Positions 50,397 to 60,240 of a stretch of DNA of 64,000 nucleotides are shown piece after piece. The notes beneath the pieces were generated by a model, which worked only from the letters and a program-made list of their open reading frames with translations, was not told the origin of the DNA and searched no databases. Each line of letters begins with the position of its first letter. The first letter of the stretch is position 1. The position numbers were made by a program, and so were the translations under genes. Source of the stretch: Bacillus sp. REN16 (GTDB taxonomy: Bacteria > Bacillota > Bacilli > Bacillales > Bacillaceae_L); the NCBI RefSeq assembly GCF_020731355.1, contig NZ_JAJFZK010000012.1, forward strand, positions 56,230 through 120,229, read 5' to 3'.

Positions 50397-51051
50397 GGGC
50401 CACAATCTCCTTTTTCAAAATCCCAATTACATCAAAGAAAGAATAGAATGGAGAATGTTCAATCCCCAATTCTTCACATTTTTCAATTAAGAAATCCCTA
50501 GCAAATACCTTATCCGCAAGCTTTGCAGCTTGAAGATCAGTAATTGAATCGCCAATCACGATTTTAAAATCATCTTGATTTGAAAGCTTACGGATCAAGC
50601 TCGGCTTACAGCAGCCACATTCATTTGTGCACTTGGCGTCACAGGTATGTGGCCATAGAATTTCAATTCTTTCATTCGAAAAATCAGATTGGTTGCAGTA
50701 AATTTGTTCCTTAGCAATGAGACCTTCCAGCAATGGCTCAACAAAAAAGTCAATCCCCCCACTGACGATGTATAAAGGAATTCCTTGTTCTTTCGTAAAT
50801 GCCACAAATTCCTTAAATCCTTCTCGAATTTCAGCGTGTTTCACGATGTAATCGGTAATATCTCCCTTCCAGTCTGAAGGCAAAAGGGAAAACATTTTAC
50901 CCACACCCTCTTGTATCGGGATTTCCTGCGAAAGCACTTGATCCTTAATTTTCTCCCATCCTGCTGGGGCGAACTTTTTCATAATGGCTATAATGTTGTC
51001 GGTATTTGTGATTGTGCCATCAAAATCACAGAAGATTATTGGTTTGTTCAT
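50389..51051 (-). CDS. mtnX: 2-hydroxy-3-keto-5-methylthiopentenyl-1-phosphate phosphatase
   Basis: HAD superfamily phosphatase of 220 residues producing the acireductone. HAD motif I is [12 protein letters not shown] (about 7), motif II IVSGG, motif III a Lys near KPSLIRKL, motif [16 protein letters not shown] Cys-rich insertion [14 protein letters not shown] (about 137-150) is typical of MtnX as I recall it. It starts 2 bp after the mtnW stop and overlaps mtnB. Confidence 0.94.
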   Translation of the reverse strand: MNKPIIFCDFDGTITNTDNIIAIMKKFAPAGWEKIKDQVLSQEIPIQEGVGKMFSLLPSDWKGDITDYIVKHAEIREGFKEFVAFTKEQGIPLYIVSGGIDFFVEPLLEGLIAKEQIYCNQSDFSNERIEILWPHTCDAKCTNECGCCKPSLIRKLSNQDDFKIVIGDSITDLQAAKLADKVFARDFLIEKCEELGIEHSPFYSFFDVIGILKKEIVAHA

Positions 51052-51053
51052 TG

Positions 51054-52292
51054 TTATACCTCTTTATATCCCCATAAATCAATTGCCTGCTTTAGCTCTG
51101 GGCTATTTTGCGCAAATTCAACAAGTGTACTTCCAGCAAGTACGGCTTCGACTGCCGTCTGAAACGCTTTTCCACCACCAATGGCACCGTCTGGATGTCC
51201 ATGTACGCCACCACCAGCATTAATCACACTGTCTTTCCCAAAATCATTAATAAGAAGTGGCACTAAGCCAGGATGAATGCCAGCAGATGGTACTGGAAAT
51301 GAAGGCTTAAAGGATTCATCAGTTTTTGTTAATTCTGCTGCAATCGCCAGGGTTTGTTCTCTTTCAAGAGCCACACTGCCATATGGTGAAGGGAATAGGA
51401 CAAGGTCTGCACCAGCATACCTCAGTAATTTGCCAAGCAGTAATTGATTTGAGAACCCATAAAATTCGGATGGTGTGAGCGTACCACTTACGGCTGGATG
51501 AGCCATTAATGGAATTGATATTTCCGGATCCTCTGCAAGGCTTTGAAGAACATCAAGACCATATGCAAATACATTAAACAATAACAGGTCAGCACCAAGC
51601 TCTACAGCCTTCTTTGCCTTTTCCCTTAAATCGAAGATTCTGCCGGTTAAGTTCACAGCATAAAGGGCACGATGACCAGTTTCAGTGTAAACTTGCTTCA
51701 ATACTTTTTTACCCTCTGTAATTCTCGTTTCAAAAGGAGTTAAAGGGTTCTCAAAAAGGATTTCATCATCCTTGATGATATTGACACCACCCAGCGCCTG
51801 CTCACGAAGCTGTTCCTTAAGATACTCAAAGTCTCTTCCGATTACCCCTTTAAAAATACTCATCACTAGCGGTCTGTCAAACACTCCTAGTTTTTCGCGG
51901 ATGCCGGTAATTCCAAACTTTGGTCCTGGAAAGGTTGCTTTTAATTCATCTGAAAACTCCAAGTCTAGCAATTTCACTTCTCCATCAAGAGAAAGCTTCC
52001 CGAAAGCAGTTGTTAAAATCGCAGGTAGATCAGCACTAAAATTTGCGCTTGGGTAGGCAATTTTGATCAACCCTTTCTTTACTTGCTTTCCCAGATATCG
52101 ACTTGCCCGATCATCCTCACCCAATGGCTCAACACTTACTACTTTCCCTTTATGCTTTTTCAGTTGTACCTGCTCAAGTTTCGGTAAAGTCGTCCAAGAG
52201 CCGATTGTTAATCCAAGTGCGATTCCTTCAGCTTTTTTCCCTAAGTTGTCACTGGTATCATGTACTAAATATGTAGCAATCACTTCACTCAT
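51054..52292 (-). CDS. mtnW: 2,3-diketo-5-methylthiopentyl-1-phosphate enolase (RuBisCO-like protein)
   Basis: A RuBisCO-like protein of 412 residues that enolises the diketone in methionine salvage. The active-site segment reads [21 protein letters not shown] (cut short), equivalent to the RuBisCO KDDE motif with the carbamylated Lys; [10 protein letters not shown] and [19 protein letters not shown] follow, the last forming the phosphate site. It heads the operon; the start follows GAGGG. Between it and the S-box terminator sits a repeat element. Confidence 0.95.
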   Translation of the reverse strand: MSEVIATYLVHDTSDNLGKKAEGIALGLTIGSWTTLPKLEQVQLKKHKGKVVSVEPLGEDDRASRYLGKQVKKGLIKIAYPSANFSADLPAILTTAFGKLSLDGEVKLLDLEFSDELKATFPGPKFGITGIREKLGVFDRPLVMSIFKGVIGRDFEYLKEQLREQALGGVNIIKDDEILFENPLTPFETRITEGKKVLKQVYTETGHRALYAVNLTGRIFDLREKAKKAVELGADLLLFNVFAYGLDVLQSLAEDPEISIPLMAHPAVSGTLTPSEFYGFSNQLLLGKLLRYAGADLVLFPSPYGSVALEREQTLAIAAELTKTDESFKPSFPVPSAGIHPGLVPLLINDFGKDSVINAGGGVHGHPDGAIGGGKAFQTAVEAVLAGSTLVEFAQNSPELKQAIDLWGYKEV

Positions 52293-52314
52293 GTTTAACC
52301 CTCATTTCTATTTG

Positions 52315-52434
52315 AAAAGCGCAAGCGCCTTGAACAGCCCCGACAAGCACAAGAAAAGACAGCGAGAAGGTTGCCCTTTGACCTTCTTGATGGATTGGCT
52401 TGTGACCTCGAGGGGCTAGGCGCTGGAGCTAGAC
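52315..52434. repeat. Long copy of the GCGCAAGCGCC...CTAGGCGC hairpin repeat
   Basis: A 120-bp palindromic element: AAAAGCGCAAGCGCCTTG at one end, CTAGGCGCTGGAGCTAGAC at the other; inside, AGCCCC/GGGGCT, ACAAGC/GCTTGT and GAGAAGGT/ACCTTCTTG pair to give a long imperfect hairpin. It lies in the 5' untranslated region of mtnWXBD, between the S-box terminator and the mtnW ribosome-binding site. A short derivative is at 20355-20391. Confidence 0.75.
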
Positions 52435-52441
52435 ATAAAAT

Positions 52442-52590
52442 AAAAAAACCCCTTCATAAGAAGAGGTTAGCAAACTAACATCTTCTTATCTCTCAGCTTT
52501 GCGCTGCAAGAATTAGCACCGTGCTTACGATTTGTAAGTCGGTTGCCGGGCTTCACTGGGCTAGTCCCTCCACCTGCTCTTAATAAGAAA
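52442..52590 (-). promoter_or_regulatory. SAM-I riboswitch (S-box) of mtnWXBD with terminator
   Basis: The minus strand has the S-box core: AGAGCAGGTGGAGGGACTAG, then CCAGTGAAGCCCGGCAACC, GCACGGTGCTAATTC and CTGAGAGATAAGAAG. P1 pairs TTCTTAT (52581-52589) with ATAAGAA (52482-52489). The 3' P1 strand also pairs with TCTTCTTAT (52456-52464), forming the antiterminator; when SAM holds P1, CCTCTTC-TTAT-GAAGGGG followed by TTTTTTT (52442-52466) terminates. Gene expression is therefore on at low SAM. Confidence 0.95.
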
Positions 52591-52706
52591 ATAGATTTTA
52601 TTTAACATGTTGGGCCTCATACAAAGCTCAACCTTTAATTTAATTTTTTATGAAACAGAATTTAATTAGGATTATGACAGGAATTATTTTTCTTGTCAAA
52701 CGTTTT

Positions 52707-53885
52707 TTATTTTTCGAACAAATTCAATTTTTTGATACGGTTTGCTGCTTCAACTAATCTATCTTCATCCGTTAAAAAGCCTACTCGGACATAACGATCT
52801 CCGTACTCCCCGAAGCCAATTCCAGGTGCGACTGCAACGTGGGCTTCTTCGAGTAAGTGGTCAGCAAAGCTAACAGACGTGTATCCTTCCGGGACTGGCA
52901 ACCACGCAAAGAAGGAACCAGCAGGTGCCTTGACATCCCATCCAATGTCTTTAAGTGCACCGATAAATGCGTTGCGTCTTGATTCGTACTTGTCCACTAG
53001 TTCTTTTACACAGTCCTGTGATTCGGTTAAGGCTGCTGCTGCTGCTGCCTGAACTGGACTGAACAAACTAACATACATATGGTCTTGTATCAGATTTAAG
53101 GCTTCAATGACGCTTGGATTTCCGACGGCAAAACCAACTCTCCAGCCCGCCATATTATATGTCTTTGATAGTGTGTAAATTTCAATCCCGATATCCTTTG
53201 CGCCCTCTATTTCCAAGAAACTAATTGGTCTTTTGCCTTCAAATCCAATTGCTCCATATGCAAAATCATGAACTACACAAATATCATGTTCGTTTGCAAA
53301 AGAGATCGTCTCTTCAAAAAACTCCTTTGTTGCAACAGCACCGGTCGGGTTATTTGGATAATTCAAAAACATAATCTTTGCTTTTTCAAGTTTAACCGGA
53401 TCAATTTCCGAGTAATCAGGTAAAAAGGCATTTTCCTCTTTCAGTGGCATATAGGCCATTTCAGCCTGGGCAAGTTCAACACCAGACCAATAATCGGGAT
53501 AACCGGGATCAGGAACCAATGCAACATCGCCTGGATTTAAGAGGCATTGAGGTATTTCTACCAATCCTGCCTTCCCGCCAAAAAGAATAGCGACTTCGGT
53601 TTCTGGGTCAAGCTCCACTCCGTATTCACGTTGATAAAATTCGGCAGCTGCTTTCTTTAAGAATGCATGACCCCGAAATGGAGAATATTTATGAAATTTT
53701 GGCTGATCAGCAGCATTTTTTAACGCCTCTACAATATGTTGGGGCGTTGGCTGATCTGGATTGCCTTGACCCAAATTTATGACATCATGGCCTTCGGCAA
53801 CGACTTTGTTAACCTTTGCAACAAGTGATGCGAAAAATTGTTTCGGTAAGTTTTGCAGAATTTTAGATTGTTCGAAATTTTTCAT
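52707..53885 (-). CDS. mtnE: Methionine salvage aminotransferase MtnE
   Basis: A PLP enzyme of 392 residues that transaminates 2-oxo-4-methylthiobutyrate to methionine. Class I/II features are NLGQGNPDQPTP, VPDPGYPDYWSG, FLNYPNNPTGAV, the Schiff base Lys in YTLSKTYNMAGWRVGF (about residue 237) and the late Arg in YVRVGFL. It stands between the S-box of mtnW and the divergent mtnU, the arrangement of B. subtilis ykrV. No S-box of its own was found; its promoter region borders a MITE-like element. Confidence 0.92.
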   Translation of the reverse strand: MKNFEQSKILQNLPKQFFASLVAKVNKVVAEGHDVINLGQGNPDQPTPQHIVEALKNAADQPKFHKYSPFRGHAFLKKAAAEFYQREYGVELDPETEVAILFGGKAGLVEIPQCLLNPGDVALVPDPGYPDYWSGVELAQAEMAYMPLKEENAFLPDYSEIDPVKLEKAKIMFLNYPNNPTGAVATKEFFEETISFANEHDICVVHDFAYGAIGFEGKRPISFLEIEGAKDIGIEIYTLSKTYNMAGWRVGFAVGNPSVIEALNLIQDHMYVSLFSPVQAAAAAALTESQDCVKELVDKYESRRNAFIGALKDIGWDVKAPAGSFFAWLPVPEGYTSVSFADHLLEEAHVAVAPGIGFGEYGDRYVRVGFLTDEDRLVEAANRIKKLNLFEK

Positions 53886-53959
53886 ATGTACACCTTCTTC
53901 AAAATACTTGAAATACTAGTCTAAAATCATATATTGTTAGAGTTAACTTGTAAATAGGA

Positions 53960-54160
53960 TGTTCAAAATGTCCGGTGAAAATGACACATCGAATTTCTTC
54001 GTTGGCTTGTTTTTCCGTTGCTCACGTATTAATGGCATACGTTCCGCTACTCAAAACTACGCCGCCTCGAACTTTCGACGCACAGGATGTGCTAGTGTCG
54101 ACAATGCCACAGGACGTGGCGTTCTTGTCGACTTGGTCCTTTTCATCCTCCTTTTGAACA
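53960..54160. mobile_element. MITE-like element, long copy with inner hairpins
   Basis: A 201-bp element with the same 9-bp terminal inverted repeats (TGTTCAAAA and TTTTGAACA) and core as the copy at 15619-15762. It has about 57 bp more: CGACGCACAGGATGTGCTAG, then TGTCGACAATG and CCACAGGACGTGGCGTTC, ending TTGTCGAC, with two small hairpins sharing CACAGGAyGTG. It fills the divergent mtnE/mtnU intergenic space and ends 34 bp before mtnU. Confidence 0.72.
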
Positions 54161-54194
54161 GATATAATTATCACTTTCACATGGAGGACTCTAA

Positions 54195-54983
54195 ATGAAT
54201 CTAAAAATTGCATGTATTCAGTATGATATTCAATTCGGAAAACCGCAAGAAAATTTTGACCTTATTACCAAAGAAACTGAAAAAACAATGGCTCAGGATG
54301 TGCCCGATATTATTATCCTGCCTGAACTTTGGACAACAGGATATGACTTAACAAGATTAGATGAAATAGCCGATGCTAACGGGAATGAAACAAAAGCATT
54401 TATGAAAAACTTGGCAAAACAATATTCTGTTAACATAGTAGCTGGCTCTGTTGCAAAAAAGACTGAACAAGGAGTAACAAATACAATGTTTGTCTTTAAC
54501 CGAGACGGAGAAATAATTGGTGAATACAGTAAGCTCCATCTATTTCAGCTCATGGATGAGCATTTATACTTACAAGCTGGCGAAGTAAAAGGTGATTTCA
54601 TGATTGAAAATATTCCTGCTGCTGGTGTCATCTGCTACGACATTCGCTTTCCTGAATGGATTCGCGCACATACAACTAGTGGCGCAGAAATTTTATTCGT
54701 TGTAGCTGAATGGCCACTGCCTCGCATTGAACATTGGCGCACATTACTCTTAAGTCGTGCAATCGAAAATCAATGCTATGTTGTTGCATGTAACTCAGTT
54801 GGAAGCAATCCAGATAATGTGTTTGGCGGTCATTCGATGATTATTGATCCTTGGGGAACAATCATCGCCGAAGCAGGTATTGAAAGCACAACTTTAGTAG
54901 GTGAAATCGACCTAAGCAAGGTCCAAGAAGTCAGAAAGCAAATTCCAATTTTCCAGGATCGTCGCCCAAATTATTATCAATAA
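54195..54983 (+). CDS. mtnU: Carbon-nitrogen hydrolase MtnU (omega-amidase type)
   Basis: Nitrilase-superfamily amidase of 262 residues thought to hydrolyse alpha-ketoglutaramate or a similar amide formed by MtnE-dependent transamination. The Glu-Lys-Cys triad is in LPELWTTGYD, KLHLFQLMDE and GVICYDIRFPEW, and a second Glu in EWPLPRIEHW. AUG at 54195 follows GGAGGACTC. Its promoter must lie in or next to the MITE-like element. Neighbouring mtnE and mtnK support the assignment. Confidence 0.9.
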   Translation: MNLKIACIQYDIQFGKPQENFDLITKETEKTMAQDVPDIIILPELWTTGYDLTRLDEIADANGNETKAFMKNLAKQYSVNIVAGSVAKKTEQGVTNTMFVFNRDGEIIGEYSKLHLFQLMDEHLYLQAGEVKGDFMIENIPAAGVICYDIRFPEWIRAHTTSGAEILFVVAEWPLPRIEHWRTLLLSRAIENQCYVVACNSVGSNPDNVFGGHSMIIDPWGTIIAEAGIESTTLVGEIDLSKVQEVRKQIPIFQDRRPNYYQ

Positions 54984-54999
54984 AAAAAGTAAAAATTGA

Positions 55000-55029
55000 T
55001 TGACAATTACGTGTATTCGTTGTTATCAT
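55000..55029 (+). promoter_or_regulatory. SigA promoter of mtnKA
   Basis: TTGACA (55000-55005) and TATCAT (55024-55029) are 18 bp apart, about 40 bp before the S-box. Confidence 0.7.
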
Positions 55030-55073
55030 ACTCATCAGTATCAACTAAAAATTTAAATAACATTTAACTTGAT

Positions 55074-55281
55074 CTCTTATCAAGAGCAGGCAGAGGGACT
55101 TGGCCCGATGAAGCCCAGCAACCGACCATAATTCCATCGTAAGGTGGGGCGCTATTTTTTAGCGCCGGGGAAACCCGCAAGGCACGGTGCTAATTCCAGC
55201 AGAAAGTATTGATCTTTCTGGCAGATAAGAGGTTTGATGCCGTGTCTTCAAGCCTCTTTCAAATGAGAAAGAGGCTTTTTA
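55074..55281 (+). promoter_or_regulatory. SAM-I riboswitch (S-box) of mtnKA with terminator
   Basis: The S-box core is complete: CTCTTATCAAGAGCAGGCAG, then AGGGACTTGGCCCGATGAAG, CCCAGCAACC, a GC-rich hairpin GGGGCGCTA/TAGCGCCGGGG, AAGGCACGGTGCTAATTCC and CAGATAAGAGG. P1 is CTCTTAT (55074-55080) with ATAAGAG (55225-55231). AAGAGG can alternatively pair with CCTCTT of the terminator AAGCCTCTTTC/GAAAGAGGCTT (55250-55277), followed by TTTTAAG. Same SAM-off logic as the other leader, on the opposite strand. Confidence 0.96.
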
Positions 55282-55311
55282 AGTTTTTCGAAAAGCCTCC
55301 AACAACAATAA

Positions 55312-56523
<1,212 letters not shown>

Positions 56524-56536
56524 GGAGTGACACACC

Positions 56537-57586
56537 ATGACTATCACAAAAACAGTACCACAATCTGTTCAGTGGAATGAAACCTTTATCAAACTATTAG
56601 ATCAAACAAAGCTTCCACTGGAAACAGTATTTATTGAGCTTTTTACAATCGAGGATGTATGGGATAGTATCGTTTCTTTAAAAGTACGAGGCGCTCCGGC
56701 AATCGGAATTACGGCGGCGTTTGGATTAGCTTTATCAGCAAAGGGCTATGAAGAAACGAATCTATTAGAATTTAAGGAAAAACTACTTAAGGAGAAAGAT
56801 TACTTGGCGGGTTCACGACCAACCGCTGTTAACTTGATCTGGGCGTTAAATCGCTTGGTTACCAGCATTGAAGCATCAACGTCTGTGAATGAAGCAAAAA
56901 CCACACTCATACACGAAGCCATTCGTATTCAAGCTGAAGATGAAGCGGTTTGCCGCCTAATCGGTGAACATGCCCTAGAACTTTTTAAGGATGAGTTTAA
57001 AGTTTTAACCATTTGTAATGCAGGTTCCATCGCAACTGCACGCTATGGCACTGCACTCGCGCCTTTCCATCTAGCGGCAGAACAGGGCAAAAATCTAAAA
57101 GTGTATGCTTCAGAGACACGACCAGTTTTACAAGGAGCGCGCTTAACAACATGGGAATTGCTGCAATCAGGTGTTGATGTAACTTTGATTACAGACAATA
57201 TGGCTGCTCATACGATTAGGGAAAAAGGAATCGATGCCATTATTGTAGGCGCTGACCGGATTACAGCAAATGGTGATACCGCCAATAAAATCGGCACCTT
57301 TAATTTAGCGATCTTAGCGAAATCATTTGGTATTCCATTTTATGTAGCGGCACCTCTTTCCACGTTTGATGTGTCACTAGAAAGCGGAAAAGAAATTCCG
57401 ATTGAAGAACGAAATCCCGAGGAAGTTACTCATTTAAATGGGGTTCTTATTGCTCCAGAAGATGTTCAAGTATACAATCCAGCATTTGATGTCACGCCGA
57501 ATGGCCTAATTACAGCCATCATAACGGAAAAAGGGATTATACAAGGCGATCTTGAGGCCGAGATTAAGAGTTTGTTTGAAAAATAA
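56537..57586 (+). CDS. mtnA: S-methyl-5-thioribose-1-phosphate isomerase
   Basis: Converts methylthioribose-1-phosphate to methylthioribulose-1-phosphate. The 349-residue protein, related to eIF2B subunits, has [50 protein letters not shown] with the catalytic Cys, [17 protein letters not shown] and the Asp in [19 protein letters not shown] (shown in part). AAGGAG precedes the ATG. Ends the S-box operon; a long hairpin follows. Confidence 0.95.
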   Translation: MTITKTVPQSVQWNETFIKLLDQTKLPLETVFIELFTIEDVWDSIVSLKVRGAPAIGITAAFGLALSAKGYEETNLLEFKEKLLKEKDYLAGSRPTAVNLIWALNRLVTSIEASTSVNEAKTTLIHEAIRIQAEDEAVCRLIGEHALELFKDEFKVLTICNAGSIATARYGTALAPFHLAAEQGKNLKVYASETRPVLQGARLTTWELLQSGVDVTLITDNMAAHTIREKGIDAIIVGADRITANGDTANKIGTFNLAILAKSFGIPFYVAAPLSTFDVSLESGKEIPIEERNPEEVTHLNGVLIAPEDVQVYNPAFDVTPNGLITAIITEKGIIQGDLEAEIKSLFEK

Positions 57587-57590
57587 GAAG

Positions 57591-57634
57591 TTATAAGGAA
57601 ATCCAAGGTCAGGATACACTGGATTTCCTTATAA
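57591..57634. terminator. Long hairpin between mtnA and ogt
   Basis: TTATAAGGAAATCCA and TGGATTTCCTTATAA are perfectly complementary over 15 bp around a 14-nt loop. There is no long T-run on the plus strand, so it may act by other means or in both directions. Confidence 0.6.
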
Positions 57635-57671
57635 TATATAGAGTCCAACAATTTTGGCTAATAAACAATCT

Positions 57672-58160
57672 TTAAAGCACACCTTCTAACTCCAGCAGCT
57701 TTTCTTTTAAGTCCGTTCTTGTACCAGTATAACCTGTTAATGATTTGTCCTTTCCTATCACGCGATGACATGGTACAACAATCGGAATCGGATTTTTTCG
57801 GTTGGCTTGTCCGACTGCACGAACGGCTTTTGGATTATCAATCGCATTTGCGATATCTGCATAACAGCGAGTTTCTCCGTAAGGTATGTTTAAGAGTTCA
57901 TTCCAAACCTGCTCCTGAAATGCTGTCCCGCTATACTTAATTGGGAAGCTGAATGTCTTGCGGTCACCTTTAAAATATTCATCAAGTTCACTTTTGATTT
58001 TAACAAGTACAGCATCATCCGGTGCATAAATCGCCTCGTATTTATTACAAGCCTCTACCCAGTCATCTTCAGACAATGAAATATCAAGTAATTCTGTTTC
58101 ATTAGCAAGTATATAAATTGATCCGAAAATATCCGTTTGCATGTCACAAAATTTATACAT
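57672..58160 (-). CDS. ogt: Methylated-DNA-protein-cysteine methyltransferase
   Basis: Repairs O6-alkylguanine by transfer of the alkyl group to its own Cys. The 162 residues end in the active-site block IPIVVPCHRVIGKDKSLTGY (Cys about 129), preceded by the DNA-binding helix-turn-helix FQEQVWNELLNIPYGET, ANAIDNPKAVRAVGQANRKN (Arg finger). Location beside mtnKA is the same as in B. subtilis from memory, so the symbol ogt is used. Confidence 0.93.
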   Translation of the reverse strand: MYKFCDMQTDIFGSIYILANETELLDISLSEDDWVEACNKYEAIYAPDDAVLVKIKSELDEYFKGDRKTFSFPIKYSGTAFQEQVWNELLNIPYGETRCYADIANAIDNPKAVRAVGQANRKNPIPIVVPCHRVIGKDKSLTGYTGTRTDLKEKLLELEGVL

Positions 58161-58230
58161 CGAGCAGCGCTCCCTTCACTATTATTTATTTTACAAAACC
58201 TTATTACATTTTGGTAGGTTGTAATTTGCA

Positions 58231-58263
58231 AAAATAGAGCCAGTGCCCATCAAGTGCACTAGC
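58231..58263 (-). terminator. Terminator of the chemoreceptor gene
   Basis: On the minus strand GCTAGTGC and GCACTGGC (one mismatch-type G-U) pair around a short loop and are followed by TCTATTTTTG. Confidence 0.65.
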
Positions 58264-58272
58264 TTATTACTT

Positions 58273-60036
58273 TTACAGTTTAAATTTGCTGATCATTGTG
58301 TTCAGTCTGCCTGCTAGATCTGAGAGTAATTCGGAGTGATCAGAGATCGTCTCCATTGAACTATTTGTTTGCTGAACAGATGCAGAGGTTTGCTCAATTC
58401 CTGCTGCTGATTGTTCGGAAACGGCTGCAATATTATCAATTGATGAATTCATCTCAACCGTATTGCTTGCGATTGTATCAAGGCTTTCGGAAATGCTCTG
58501 GATACGCTTAACCATAACGGTAACTGCATCGTATATATCCTTAAATGTTTGACCTGTCACTTGAATTTGCTTAGTCCCTTCATCCACCTGACTATACCCA
58601 TTTAGTAATCCCTGCGCAACAGAATTAGATTCTTTTTGAATACTATTAACAATATTAGTGATGTCTTTAACAGAATGAGAGACTTGCTCCGCAAGCTTTC
58701 GGACTTCATCTGCGACAACAGCGAATCCCCTCCCATGCTCTCCAGCACGGGCAGCTTCAATTGCGGCATTAAGTGCTAAAAGATTAGTTTGATCCGCAAT
58801 ATCACGTATGACCTTGACAAGAGTCGAGATTTGTTTCGTTTGTTCATCAAGCCCTTTTACTTTTTCCACGGAGAATTCCATAATGTTATTAATTTTATTC
58901 ATTTGCTCTGTTGAAGCCTTCATAAATTCATGACCTTTTTCTGTCATATCTAATACTTTTTGTGATGACTCATTAATTTGACTTCCACTTTGATTAGCTG
59001 TTTGTATTTTTTCAACATAGTCCTCCATCATTTTCGCTAAATGAGTTGAAGAATGTGCTTGTTCCTCAGCACCTGTTGACAGTTCCTGGACGGTAGAAGC
59101 AATTTGCTGACTCGCTGCCTTCACTTCGCTTGATGAAATCATCAATTCAGAACTCTTTGTTGTCACTTGGTCAGAGACAATTGATATTTCATGTATCATC
59201 GTACGAAGGCTGTTATTCATCACATTTAATGATTTGCTCAACAAGCCGATTTCATCTTTTCCCTTAACTTGTATCTCATCAATCTTTAGGTTTCCTTCAG
59301 CAATTTGATTTGAAACTCCAATTAAATTTTTTAATTGTTTGCCGATATTTTTTCCAATGATCACAAGGCTTAATATTGCAATTAACGTTGAAACAACAAT
59401 AGAAACAAGTAAAACAACAGTTGTTCCTGTTACATTTGAATTGGCTATGGAAATTGATTTTTCACTTTTGGTTTTCATTATCACTCTAAGCTGATCCAAT
59501 TGTTTGACAGTATCCTTAATTAATTTATCAGCTTCCTGACTTGCTTCAATTGAGCTTAGTTTATTTGATTCAATTACAGCTGGAAAAACTTTTTTATCAA
59601 ATAATGTGGTTAGTTGCTGTTTATTTTCACCCACTTTTGTATAAAGCTGTTCGAGTTCAAATGTTGTGATAGCTGGTTTAAGTTCTTTTGTTAACTCATC
59701 ATATTGCTTACTTAAGTCTTTAAAAGCTGTCACGTGTTTTCCATTGCCGTCCTGTATGTAAATACTAATTTCACTTCCAAGTTGATTAAAAACACTCGCC
59801 ATTTCGGTAATGAGGATTGACTGCTCACCACTCTTTTCCACTTCTTTCATTTCATTACTTATAGTAAAAAGCTGAACAAAAATGATAGATGCTGATATAC
59901 AAAATAGTAATATAGTAAAAGTAAATGCGACTCCATATTTGTAACCAATCTTTAAGTTATGCCACCAAGATGTTAGCTTTGATGGAGACTTTTTGGGCAC
60001 TGCTTTTTCCCCTTTTTTTCTTTTTGACCCCTTCAA
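58273..60036 (-). CDS. Methyl-accepting chemotaxis protein
   Basis: A membrane chemoreceptor of 587 residues. Basic N-terminus, helix 1 (about 34-57), an extracellular helical bundle domain of about 150 residues, helix 2 (about 205-230, [18 protein letters not shown]), a HAMP domain, then a long cytoplasmic coiled coil with the signalling hairpin [41 protein letters not shown] near residue 440. The ligand is unknown; the outer domain looks like a four-helix bundle. The TTG start follows GGGGGAAGA. It fits a motile cell with the motAB pair. Confidence 0.93.
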   Translation of the reverse strand: MKGSKRKKGEKAVPKKSPSKLTSWWHNLKIGYKYGVAFTFTILLFCISASIIFVQLFTISNEMKEVEKSGEQSILITEMASVFNQLGSEISIYIQDGNGKHVTAFKDLSKQYDELTKELKPAITTFELEQLYTKVGENKQQLTTLFDKKVFPAVIESNKLSSIEASQEADKLIKDTVKQLDQLRVIMKTKSEKSISIANSNVTGTTVVLLVSIVVSTLIAILSLVIIGKNIGKQLKNLIGVSNQIAEGNLKIDEIQVKGKDEIGLLSKSLNVMNNSLRTMIHEISIVSDQVTTKSSELMISSSEVKAASQQIASTVQELSTGAEEQAHSSTHLAKMMEDYVEKIQTANQSGSQINESSQKVLDMTEKGHEFMKASTEQMNKINNIMEFSVEKVKGLDEQTKQISTLVKVIRDIADQTNLLALNAAIEAARAGEHGRGFAVVADEVRKLAEQVSHSVKDITNIVNSIQKESNSVAQGLLNGYSQVDEGTKQIQVTGQTFKDIYDAVTVMVKRIQSISESLDTIASNTVEMNSSIDNIAAVSEQSAAGIEQTSASVQQTNSSMETISDHSELLSDLAGRLNTMISKFKL

Positions 60037-60240
60037 TTGTCTTCCCCCTTTGCTGACCTATCTCTCTATTCTTTAGATTTGTCGACAATTAATCGTTTTC
60101 ACTATTCCCTATTATAGTAGTAATTGTCGGATTTTGAAATATATTCTGAGAATTTATCAGAAAAAAGCTTATGGTATTTGGTGCTACTACTCTCCTGTGG
60201 TAGAATAAATAGGTTAATTGAAAGAATAAGGAGCAAGAAA

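Noticed and set aside
53959..54213. Open frames of 60-79 codons within the long MITE-like element
   Set aside because: The short copy at 15619-15762 does not keep the frames open, and the element shows only repeat conservation.
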